A DNA stretch of 27,185 nucleotides from Firmicutes bacterium UBA5389 (GTDB taxonomy: Bacteria; Bacillota; DTU025), in NCBI GenBank assembly GCA_002409965.1, contig DHON01000081.1:1-27185 (forward strand), given 5' to 3'. A program made the translations under genes and the position numbers. Positions 16,685 through 23,869 of the stretch are shown here, piece after piece. The notes under the pieces are model-generated. The model made no database searches and was not told the origin of the DNA. It saw only the letters and a program-made list of their open reading frames with translations. The stretch's first letter is position 1; each line of letters begins with the position of its first letter.

Positions 16685-16730
16685 GTCTAGCTCCCCAAAG
16701 TAGATGGTCTGAAGCTGTCTAGTAGTCTAG
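16685..16730. promoter_or_regulatory. Three GTCTAG repeats upstream of the MFS gene
   Basis: GTCTAG occurs at 16685-16690, 16717-16722 and 16725-16730. The spacings are 32 and 8 bases. Each matches the GTMTAK half of the HutC-type GntR consensus. They lie in the 320-base gap between the MFS start and the VapBC-like remnant, which otherwise shows no gene. The regulator at 14127-14867 is the natural candidate binder. Confidence 0.4.
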
Positions 16731-16823
16731 TCCACTATACGCATCATAGCCCTAGGCCCTTGGCTAGTCAAGGGAGTCAAGGAGAACGACTTGCCTCATC
16801 AGGACTGTCGTTGAAGGGAGTGA

Positions 16824-17006
16824 GTGGCAGGCACCGGACGCACGCGTTCAGCGTCGGAATTCATGTTGCGCGCGGCGCGCCTGACGCTGAAGAATCCCGA
16901 TCGCATGGCCGTTGCAGCAAGGATGGACTCCATACGCAGCCAGATCGGCGTGGAGTTCTCGACCAACGAAATCAGGGCCATGAGGGAGGAAGGGCGCTGC
17001 ACCTGA
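16824..17006 (+). CDS. Putative antitoxin of a VapBC-like pair
   Basis: This 60-residue protein immediately precedes a PIN-domain frame, with the stop and start overlapping by one base (TGATG at 17004-17008). That is the usual arrangement of toxin-antitoxin genes. The C-terminal half (STNEIRAMREEGR) resembles toxin-binding tails of VapB-type antitoxins, and the N-terminal half is short and basic. The GTG start at 16824 has GGGAG close by; an internal ATG lies at 16863. I cannot assign a specific antitoxin family. With the toxin broken, it may have no remaining role. Confidence 0.5.
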   Translation: MAGTGRTRSASEFMLRAARLTLKNPDRMAVAARMDSIRSQIGVEFSTNEIRAMREEGRCT

Positions 17007-17330
17007 TGGAATCAGTGGTAGTTGATGCATCGGTAGCGCCATCGTGGGTGCTTCCGGGCGAGGACGACCAGCGTGTCATTGAACTGCGCAACAGAGCAGT
17101 GCATCAGCCTGGCACGACGCTGCTGGTGCCTCCCATCTTCTGGTGCGAAGTCGCAAATGCCCTTTGGGTAGCGGTGCATCGCTGGAGAATACCGTCAGAT
17201 GTCGCAGAGGAAGCACTCGGCGTCTTGCCACGGTAAGTGAGCAGCTCGGCATCGAATCAGAGCACCCATAGCATGGGGTCTCCGCCTACCATGCGGCATG
17301 GCATCAAGTCGCATTTGATACCGGCGGCAT
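17006..17330 (+). pseudogene. VapC-like PIN-domain toxin, frameshifted remnant
   Basis: The frame from ATG 17006 begins MESVVVDASVAPSW, the N-terminal PIN strand with the first catalytic Asp (residue 7), and continues to PPIFWCEVANALW with the conserved Glu. It stops at TAA 17234-17236 after only 76 residues; VapC proteins are normally about 130. A different frame resumes immediately with VSEQLGIESEHP and, after a TAG, SAYHAAWHQVAFDTGG. This resembles the SAYDAxYxALA helix of the PIN C-terminal half with Asp changed to His. At least one frameshift, one stop and one active-site change indicate an inactive RNase toxin. Confidence 0.65.
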
Positions 17331-17386
17331 ATTGCAGGGACCGACCGGCGTCTCACCATCGCAGGCGTCGTCTCGGCGTCTGGTAA

Positions 17387-18214
17387 CTACAAGCTCTGGC
17401 ACCCTTCGCAGTAGTATATGCTGCCGCCCAAGTACGCTGCCTTCCTTATGGTAGTCCCGCACACTGGGCATGGCTTGTCCACCGTGTTCTTGCTTAGCAC
17501 TGTCTCGTAACCTCCGGGACGGCCATACAGGTCGCGCTCAGTGTCCCTGCCCCCTCGTGCTGCCATATCATGAAGTACGGATTTCACCGACCGGAACAGG
17601 ATGCGCAGCTCCTCATCGGATAGAGTCGCCACTTTTCGCCTGGGGTGAATCCTGGCAGTCCACAGGATGTCCTGTAGGACCCCGTTGCCGAGGCCCGGTA
17701 TTCGCTGTCTGGTCGCGAGAAATGCCTTTGCGGACAGGGATTCGAGCTTTTCGCCTTCCAGTAAGGATCCGATATAGGCGTAGTCAAACTCGTCAGTCAG
17801 CGGCGAGGGCTTCTGCTTGGCTACTAGATAGTACTGATTATCGAATTCTCCGGCGGGAAAGGCCCACAATCCTCCGTACATCTGCACAGAACCGACGAGT
17901 GAAGACGAGTCATCGAACTCGATGAGGAGCTGGTGCTTCGACGGCAGCCTCTCCCCGGCGGGGAAGTAGCGCAGACTGACGCCGTCCCCGAGAAGAATAC
18001 ACGCGGGACCGGCCCATATCTCCACCATGCCGCCGCAAGGCACGGCACCCTCAATGGCATTTCCCCTGAGCAGGCTGTTATAGCCGCCTGGATCGCCATA
18101 GAACCATGCGAACTTATGCGGCGACCGATTTGCGGTGACGCTCTCGATCCGCTTGCCCCTGAGGACAGTGCCCACTTGCTCAGCGATGACTACGGCTTCG
18201 GGCAACTCAAGCAT
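17387..18214 (-). CDS. Fpg/Nei-like DNA glycosylase-family protein lacking the N-terminal proline
   Basis: This 275-residue protein has the Fpg/Nei architecture. The N-terminus MLELPEAV corresponds to PELPEVE, the middle has QRIPGLGNGVLQDILWTARIHPRR (the helix-two-turn-helix), and the C-terminus carries a C-x2-C-x16-C-x2-C zinc finger (CPVC to CEGC). The catalytic Pro of Fpg/Nei is Leu here, and Met would not be removed before Leu, so the usual Schiff-base lyase chemistry is not expected. The Glu after it is kept. I recall a Bacillota subfamily with MIELPE-type N-termini. The ATG at 18214 is chosen for the strong GGAAGG upstream; the open frame to 18304 overlaps the preceding gene. It is probably co-transcribed with the GyrI-like gene. 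Confidence 0.88.
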   Translation of the reverse strand: MLELPEAVVIAEQVGTVLRGKRIESVTANRSPHKFAWFYGDPGGYNSLLRGNAIEGAVPCGGMVEIWAGPACILLGDGVSLRYFPAGERLPSKHQLLIEFDDSSSLVGSVQMYGGLWAFPAGEFDNQYYLVAKQKPSPLTDEFDYAYIGSLLEGEKLESLSAKAFLATRQRIPGLGNGVLQDILWTARIHPRRKVATLSDEELRILFRSVKSVLHDMAARGGRDTERDLYGRPGGYETVLSKNTVDKPCPVCGTTIRKAAYLGGSIYYCEGCQSL

Positions 18215-18233
18215 TGTCAACCCTTCCTTCCTG

Positions 18234-18866
18234 CTATCGGTCAGCCTGAATCGGATGACGCAATATGGTCCTGAGCTTCTCCGGAGCCGAGCGCCTCGGA
18301 TCACCGAGGTATATCTCGTGGTGCTTGCCGCGGAGAATGCAGCCGTTCTCTCGCGCGAATTCCTCCATCCTGGCCAAAGTGGCTGGTTCCTCGCTGTATG
18401 GGCCGATATGCACTGTCTGCATGCACAGCGCTTCGTGGAAGACCCCGAAGCGTAGCCTATCGAGAACAGGTTTTGGCCGTTTCTTGCGAAGTCTGTCCAG
18501 CGCCTCCTCGAACATAGAGCCCGTGATGTGGTCAGGCTGCATTATCATCGCTGTCCAGCTCCAGTTGCCAGGCTGCGATATGTCGAACTCGCCGTCCTCA
18601 ACCCACCACAACGCCTCCAGAGGCATCACTGTGTAGTCGATAGGAGCTTCACTCCGCTGTTTCGAGGCGAACTTGAGGGTAAAGGAGATGCCGTAGAGCG
18701 CCTCTATGGCCTGCTGGAAAGCGAGCGAGCTTCCAGGCGCGCACTCAGGCTCGAGGGCGCCGTCAACCATGGCGAACCTGAGCTCGGGCACATCCACGAC
18801 TTGCATCTTCTTGGCAGACGGTTGGTACAGGTGTCTGAGCTGCTTGCGCAGATCAAGTCTCTCCAT
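18234..18866 (-). CDS. GyrI-like small-molecule-binding domain protein
   Basis: This 210-residue cytoplasmic protein resembles the GyrI-like/COG4832 family. It starts with DLRKQLRHLYQPSAKKMQVVDVP, has PLEALWWVEDGEFD in the middle, MQTVHIGPYSEEPATLARM, and ends with HHEIYLGDPRRSAPEKLRTILRHP. The IGPYSEE and EIYLGDPR elements are hallmarks of the SOUL/GyrI ligand-binding fold that binds hydrophobic or cationic small molecules. The ATG at 18866 has AAAGGAG upstream. The gene ends 19 bases before the Fpg-like gene and is probably co-transcribed with it. Its role may be sensing or sequestration of a xenobiotic; the ligand is unknown. Confidence 0.87.
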   Translation of the reverse strand: MERLDLRKQLRHLYQPSAKKMQVVDVPELRFAMVDGALEPECAPGSSLAFQQAIEALYGISFTLKFASKQRSEAPIDYTVMPLEALWWVEDGEFDISQPGNWSWTAMIMQPDHITGSMFEEALDRLRKKRPKPVLDRLRFGVFHEALCMQTVHIGPYSEEPATLARMEEFARENGCILRGKHHEIYLGDPRRSAPEKLRTILRHPIQADR

Positions 18867-19323
18867 ACAGAACAGGCTCCTTTCAGCAGCACGGCAAGTG
18901 TTCTGCTAGCGGCACCGTACACTCCCAGTCCTTCGAGCAGAATCTTCTGCATTCGGAGCGCTGTCTCCTTCAGGAGAATATCGAACGCCTGCCTCACACC
19001 GACTCGATCGTGGACTCCTTCACGCCGCCTGTGAGACTGGCGTCGAGGTAGTGGAGGATGTCAACGGGGCCGTCAGCCTGTCTGCCAGTACGGGATGCCT
19101 CTGGGATCCGTCGAAGTCCTGCTGCCGCGATATGCGAGGAACAGAGCGGGGGCGTGAGAGAAGAGGTCAATGCGCGCATTGGCATGGCCAATAGCTGGAG
19201 CCTGGGATCATAGCCATAGGGGGTACCAGGCGCAATGCCAGCGGCGGCAAACTGGCGGATCACGCATCAAAGCAGTTCTGTAGAGCGAACAACGAGTACA
19301 GACGACCGCGTCCTGTCACGCAA
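18867..19323. other. Gap without an intact gene; possible decayed coding sequence
   Basis: No complete gene is supported here. On the minus strand a frame ending near 18994 (GGVKESTIESV) is followed directly, in another frame, by VRQAFDILLKETALRMQK. The two look like consecutive parts of one protein split by a frameshift at about 18997. I do not recognise it. The region also separates the GyrI/Fpg unit from the transport operon above 19.3 kb. Confidence 0.35.
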
Positions 19324-19701
19324 CTACTTCTTGCCCCGTTCAGGCAAAACTTCTACATTATCATCGAGGCAGAACACAAGCACACGCTCACCTGAGCTTG
19401 TACACACATCAGAATGAAGGGCAACGGTTTCTCTGCCTGTTATTTCCCTTATCATCGAATTCAGCAGCATACGGGAGTTTTCCACCAGGCAGGCGCGAAA
19501 CTGCTTTATGAGCTCTTTCCCATCGGATGTAGCGGCCAAGTGGATCTCCGCAGGAGTTAGGACTCCCCGTTCCCTGACCACTATCATGTCGGCGACAACG
19601 AAGGCCCTGATCTCCTCAGGCCCGCGCCCGATATGCTCTTTCTCAAACTTCAGGATAGCCTGGCTGATCTCAGCTTCTATCTGTCCTTTAGTCCTCATCA
19701 C
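19324..19701 (-). CDS. MpsC-like protein (DUF2294), downstream copy
   Basis: This 125-residue cytoplasmic protein clearly belongs to DUF2294: KGQIEAEISQAILKFEKEHI, then GRGPEEIRAFVVADMIVVRERGVLTPAE and later ALHSDVCTSSGERVLVFCLD. Pfam PF10057 is, as I recall, named MpsC after the third gene of Staphylococcus aureus mpsABC, a cation-linked bicarbonate uptake system. No MpsA or MpsB gene is present here. The GTG at 19701 is preferred (GGGGAGG 9 bases upstream); ATG 19698 or TTG 19737 are alternatives. It lies 102 bases after the ATPase gene and is the last gene of the unit. The molecular role of the family is not established, so its link to transport is inferred from context. Confidence 0.88.
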   Translation of the reverse strand: MMRTKGQIEAEISQAILKFEKEHIGRGPEEIRAFVVADMIVVRERGVLTPAEIHLAATSDGKELIKQFRACLVENSRMLLNSMIREITGRETVALHSDVCTSSGERVLVFCLDDNVEVLPERGKK

Positions 19702-19803
19702 CTGCCGCTGCCTCCCCTGCGGAAGTTCTCTTTCCAATGTCGGATTCCTTCTATTACCGATTGGGGCAAGGGCTCCAGGGAGGACGAATGGTATGCCAAT
19801 ACA

Positions 19804-20883
19804 TCATCTCAGAAGGTGCAGTTTGCCAAGATCAAAGGAAATGCCGGCTACATCTCCTACTTCAAGAGGCGGCCTGGCCTTTGGATTGTATTCCACGGCC
19901 ATCAAGGTCGACCCATCGACCAGCGACAAGTCGTATTCAACTACCGAACCCAGGTAAGTGCGGAAGGCGACCTCGCCGCACACGAATCCGATGTCCGCCG
20001 GAACGATCTGCAACTCTTCAGGCCGCACCGCAGCCAGGTGGGTTTCGCCTGCTCCATAGGGAACCCTGGGGATTGTCATCTGCCGGCCGAACAGCTCGAC
20101 ACTTGTGTCTTCTCCCCTTGATTCTCCGATCATGACGGGGACGAAATTCACCTTTCCCACAAAATCCGCAACGAAACGAGTCGCCGGCTTGGCGTATATC
20201 TCCTCAGGCGTGCCCACCTGTTCAATCTGCCCTTCCCGCATGACTACGACCCTGTCGGAGATGCTCATCGCTTCGTTCTGGTCATGGGTCACGTAGACAG
20301 CGGTAATGGACAGATTCTTCTGGATTCGGCGGATTTCCCCTCTCATTTGCTCTCTCAATTTGGCGTCAAGGTTGGACAACGGCTCATCAAACAGGAGCAC
20401 TCTCGGCTCGACCACCAGAGCGCGGGCAAGGGCCACTCTTTGTTGTTGACCGCCTGACAGCTGATTCGGAGATCTGTCCCCGAATCCGCTGAGTCCCACG
20501 AGTTCCATGATGTGCTCAACCTTCTGCTCGGCATCGGGCTTAGCTATGTTTCTGAAGCGCAAACCGTAACCTATGTTCTCCCTTACCGTCATGTGGGGGA
20601 ACAACGCATAGCTTTGAAACACCATTGCCGTGTTCCTTGAGTTCGGAGGAGTATTCGTTACATCCCTGTCTCCGATGAGCACCTTGCCTGATGTGGGCAT
20701 CTCGAACCCGGCCACCATGCGAAGGGCAGTCGTTTTGCCGCAACCTGACGGCCCAAGCAATGTCACCAACTCGCCAGGCTCTATGTACAAGGATACATCA
20801 TTGACAGCAATAACATCCCGTCCGCCGCCTGTGAACACCTTGACTAGCCTCTCCAAAACCACACTGGCATGCTCGATTGGCAT
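19804..20883 (-). CDS. FbpC/PotA-type ABC importer ATPase
   Basis: This 359-residue cytoplasmic ATPase powers the double permease encoded just upstream. Walker A GPSGCGKTT is at 44-52, the Q-loop is VFQSYALFPHMTV, the signature is LSGGQQQRVALARAL, Walker B is VLLFDEPLSNLD, and the H-loop is YVTHDQNEAM. The C-terminal third is a TOBE-type regulatory domain (LAAVRPEELQIVP). Length and motifs fit the iron(III)/spermidine/2-aminoethylphosphonate branch. ATG 20883 has a GGGGGAG ribosome binding site. The gene starts 16 bases after the permease stop. All catalytic residues are intact. The substrate class must come from the binding proteins. Confidence 0.94.
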   Translation of the reverse strand: MPIEHASVVLERLVKVFTGGGRDVIAVNDVSLYIEPGELVTLLGPSGCGKTTALRMVAGFEMPTSGKVLIGDRDVTNTPPNSRNTAMVFQSYALFPHMTVRENIGYGLRFRNIAKPDAEQKVEHIMELVGLSGFGDRSPNQLSGGQQQRVALARALVVEPRVLLFDEPLSNLDAKLREQMRGEIRRIQKNLSITAVYVTHDQNEAMSISDRVVVMREGQIEQVGTPEEIYAKPATRFVADFVGKVNFVPVMIGESRGEDTSVELFGRQMTIPRVPYGAGETHLAAVRPEELQIVPADIGFVCGEVAFRTYLGSVVEYDLSLVDGSTLMAVEYNPKARPPLEVGDVAGISFDLGKLHLLR

Positions 20884-20899
20884 AATGGCACAACTCCCC

Positions 20900-22597
20900 C
20901 TAACTCCCGACCCTTATGCGCGTCACTGGCTCGCCAAGGAAGGCGCGCATCAGTCCGAATATGACAATCACTATGATTATGAGGAATAGCGATAGCACAC
21001 TCGCAGCTCCAAGACGCATTATCTCTGTCTGGGCGTAGATTAGCGATGTAAGGTGGTTCCACCTTGCAGATACCAGGAAAATGACAGCGCTCACCGCAGT
21101 CATGCTCCGCACGAAGGAATATGACAGACCCGCGATCAACGCAGGCCTCACCAAAGGCATGGTAATACGACGGAACGTGTAGGCCGTATCCGCCCCCAGA
21201 TTCGTCGAAGCCTCCTCAATGGACGGGTCTATCTGGATTAAGGATGCGACCCCGGCTTCTATGGCCACAGGCATCTCCCTGAATACGAAGCAAAGCACGA
21301 TGATCGCGGCTGTTCCTGTCAGGAGCAGCGGAGGCTGGTTGAAGGCCAGAATATAGCCTATGCCCACTACAGTCCCGGGAACGGCGAAGGCGAGCATGGA
21401 CGTAAAGCCCAGAACGCCCTTGCCGGGAAACTTCGTCCTTACAAGAAGAAAAGCGATTACCATGCCGAGCAGTCCGGTTATGGGAGTTGCCCACGCGGAA
21501 AGAACCAGAGTGGATCTTATGCTGTCTCTACCTACATCCCAAGCATATCTGAAATGATCCAGAGTAAGGGTCCAGTCGACGCCCCAAAGCCTCACGAAGG
21601 CACCGGCAACAACGGTTACGTAGAACAGCAGTATGACACCGGATATCACTGAGCAGACAATCGTCAGGACGCGCTTTGCGGCCTTTGAAGGCCCTATGAT
21701 TCTGTAGGTAGTAGGCTTTCCCGTTACGGTGACATACGATCTTCTGCTCACCCAATAGCGCTCAATCGTGAACGCCAACATGGCCGGGATCAACAGGAGA
21801 ATCGCAACGGCGGATCCCCTGGGCATGTTATACATACCCGTGAACTGAAAATACGCCTGGACCGACAGGACGTCGAACTTGCCCGAAATCACCATAGGAT
21901 TCGCAAAGTCCGCGAGAGACGTCACGAAAACCAGAAGCCAGCTGCTGGCAATTCCCGGAGTGCACAAAGGCACTGTGACAGTCCAGAAAACTTTGGCCTT
22001 TGATGCGCCGAGGTTCAAGGCGCCTTCCTCAAGATCGGGGTTTATCGCCTGCAGTACACCGTCGAGAACCATAAACGCCACAGGGAACATACCCATCGTT
22101 TGGACGAGAACGAGCCCTTTCAAGCCGTATATGTCGAAGCTCTTCAATCCAAGCAATTGTCTCGTTATTATCCCGTTCCGTCCGAGCAGAAGAATGACAG
22201 ACAGGCAGAACATGAACGGCGGCGATATTATCGGAAGCTGCGCCATGAGGCGGAAGAACCTCTTCCGCGGTATATCTCCGCGATTGAGAGCATAGGCGAA
22301 AGTGAAACCCACTATGGTTCCGAGAGTCGCTACGATAACCCCAAGTAGAATACTGTTGCGAAGCGTCTGCCTGAGCCACCACTGAGACAGAAGATACCTG
22401 TAAGTATCCAGGCTCCATTCCCCTTTGGGCTTGAGGCTGACCAGGACAACTTTGATTATCGGATATATTACGAACGCAACCAGCAGCGCGGAAACTGCCA
22501 ATATGGTCGCCAGCAATATCGGATTCCGAAACACCATCGCCAGTTGATGTTTGGCTTCAATCCACTTAGTGGACGTCTTTGGCTTACTCTCCTTCAT
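20900..22597 (-). CDS. Fused double permease of an FbpB-type ABC importer
   Basis: This 565-residue inner-membrane protein contains two BPD_transp_1 domains in tandem, about 12 TM segments. The first coupling loop is near LEEGALNLGASKAKVFWTVTVPLCTPG and the second near IEEASTNLGADTAYTFRRITMPLVRP. Both have the EAA-loop pattern (EEGALNLGAS and EEASTNLGAD). The central cytoplasmic linker is near residue 280. This is the usual FbpB/AfuB-like length, so a single gene makes the whole pore. The ATG at 22597 has AAGG 10 bases upstream. It lies between the secreted binding-protein gene and the ATPase gene in the same unit. Confidence 0.94.
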   Translation of the reverse strand: MKESKPKTSTKWIEAKHQLAMVFRNPILLATILAVSALLVAFVIYPIIKVVLVSLKPKGEWSLDTYRYLLSQWWLRQTLRNSILLGVIVATLGTIVGFTFAYALNRGDIPRKRFFRLMAQLPIISPPFMFCLSVILLLGRNGIITRQLLGLKSFDIYGLKGLVLVQTMGMFPVAFMVLDGVLQAINPDLEEGALNLGASKAKVFWTVTVPLCTPGIASSWLLVFVTSLADFANPMVISGKFDVLSVQAYFQFTGMYNMPRGSAVAILLLIPAMLAFTIERYWVSRRSYVTVTGKPTTYRIIGPSKAAKRVLTIVCSVISGVILLFYVTVVAGAFVRLWGVDWTLTLDHFRYAWDVGRDSIRSTLVLSAWATPITGLLGMVIAFLLVRTKFPGKGVLGFTSMLAFAVPGTVVGIGYILAFNQPPLLLTGTAAIIVLCFVFREMPVAIEAGVASLIQIDPSIEEASTNLGADTAYTFRRITMPLVRPALIAGLSYSFVRSMTAVSAVIFLVSARWNHLTSLIYAQTEIMRLGAASVLSLFLIIIVIVIFGLMRAFLGEPVTRIRVGS

Positions 22598-22685
22598 AAG
22601 TCGCCGGCCTTGTACGATCCCCCGAGCGCGGAGCGATCAGGCCACTCCTTTCGCAAGAATCACTCAACACATCAAGACCTAGGGC

Positions 22686-22716
22686 TACAGGGAAGAGACA
22701 TGCGCCCTTCCCTGTA
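22686..22716 (-). other. Stable hairpin between binding-protein and permease genes
   Basis: A perfect 10-base-pair stem (tacagggaag / cttccctgta) with an 11-base loop lies in the 173-base gap. No T-run follows on the minus strand, so it is unlikely to stop transcription. Similar stems after binding-protein genes protect the upstream mRNA and raise binding-protein dosage over permease; that role is inferred here. Confidence 0.65.
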
Positions 22717-22770
22717 TGAGCCCGCAGCGGCGATCATCGCATCGCCCCTGGTTGGGTCGATTGCCGGTTG

Positions 22771-23775
22771 CTACCTGCGGTATATTTCGTTCTGCCAGCG
22801 GTCTATCAGTCGCTCAGAATTGTCAGCAGCCCACACATCGTCCTGGTCTATCGTATTCACCTGCGAAATAGGAATGGCCCCCTTCTTAAGAGGGACATCC
22901 ATGAAAGGCACAACGCATTCGTTTGCATACAGCTTCGCCGCCCGCTCAGTCAGAGCCCAGTCGACAAGCTTCTTGGCAAGCTCCGGATTGGGCCCGCCCT
23001 TTACCAGCGATATTGAGGCGACCTCAAAGCCTGTTCCCTCCGATGGGAAGGTAACCACAAGGGGATATCCCTGGCTTATCAGCTTGACCTGGTCATGGGC
23101 ATAGCCTATGCCTACCGGGATCTCGCCGATGGCAGCGTTCTTGCCCGGGGCCGAACCTGACTTCGTGTATTGGGAGATATTCTTGTGAAGCTCCCTCATG
23201 TACTCAAAGCCTTTCTCTTCTCCCCACAGCTGCACAACGGTGGCTATCACGTTGTAGGCCGTGCCGGACGAGGCTGGGTTGGCCATCTGTATGTGTCCCC
23301 TAAACTCCGGTTTCAACGCATCCGCCCATGATGTGGGGGCTTCCACGCCGAGTTCCTTCAGCCGGTTGACATTGGAGACAAAACACAGAGCGCCTGCGTA
23401 TATTCCTGTCCAGTATCCGTCTTTGTCCTTGAACTTGTCGGGGATGTTCTTGGCGTTAGGCGACACGTAAGGCGTGGTAAGTCCCTTGTTCTTCGCCTCA
23501 ATATGGCCAAGCCCCACGCCGCCGAACCATATGTCGACCTGCGCGTTCTTCTTCTCAGCTTCCATCCTGGCTACCGCTTCTCCGGTGGACAGACGAACCC
23601 ACTCCACCTTGACGCCGGTGTCCTTTTCGTATGCTTCGAAGACTGCCCTTGCCAACGGTTCGTCAAGGGTAGTGTAGGCGAGAATCCTGTCCTTGGCCGC
23701 GAACGAAGGCACCGTCAAGAACAGCAAAAGCGCACCTGCAATCACAAAGATAAGTAGTGATTTCCACCGTTTCAT
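22771..23775 (-). CDS. Secreted ABC solute-binding protein (COG1840, FbpA/AfuA/PhnS-like)
   Basis: This 334-residue secreted protein has a clear Sec signal (KRWKSLLIFVIAGALLLFL, cleavage near SFA|A). The mature part has the family-1-like pattern AYTTLDEPLARAVFEAYEKDTGVKVEWVR, QVDIWFGG, FRGHIQMANPASSGTAYN, and IPVGIGYAHDQ. The adjacent-tyrosine pair that binds iron in FbpA is not visible, so iron is not the obvious ligand. Relatives without it bind hexose phosphates, 2-aminoethylphosphonate or other organic anions. ATG 23775 has GGGAGG upstream. It is paralogous to the lipoprotein at 25272-26297 (same SSGT, SGSAPGK/SGAMPGK and FPSEGTGFE/FPKDGTGFE segments), and is the transport-side binding protein by position. 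Confidence 0.93.
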   Translation of the reverse strand: MKRWKSLLIFVIAGALLLFLTVPSFAAKDRILAYTTLDEPLARAVFEAYEKDTGVKVEWVRLSTGEAVARMEAEKKNAQVDIWFGGVGLGHIEAKNKGLTTPYVSPNAKNIPDKFKDKDGYWTGIYAGALCFVSNVNRLKELGVEAPTSWADALKPEFRGHIQMANPASSGTAYNVIATVVQLWGEEKGFEYMRELHKNISQYTKSGSAPGKNAAIGEIPVGIGYAHDQVKLISQGYPLVVTFPSEGTGFEVASISLVKGGPNPELAKKLVDWALTERAAKLYANECVVPFMDVPLKKGAIPISQVNTIDQDDVWAADNSERLIDRWQNEIYRR

Positions 23776-23869
23776 CTGAGATCATACCTCCCATAATAGA
23801 GTCTTGATCATCGTATCCCCTTACCCACGTTATCCGGAACCATCCCGATGTCTCGGCTGCGCTCAGGCC

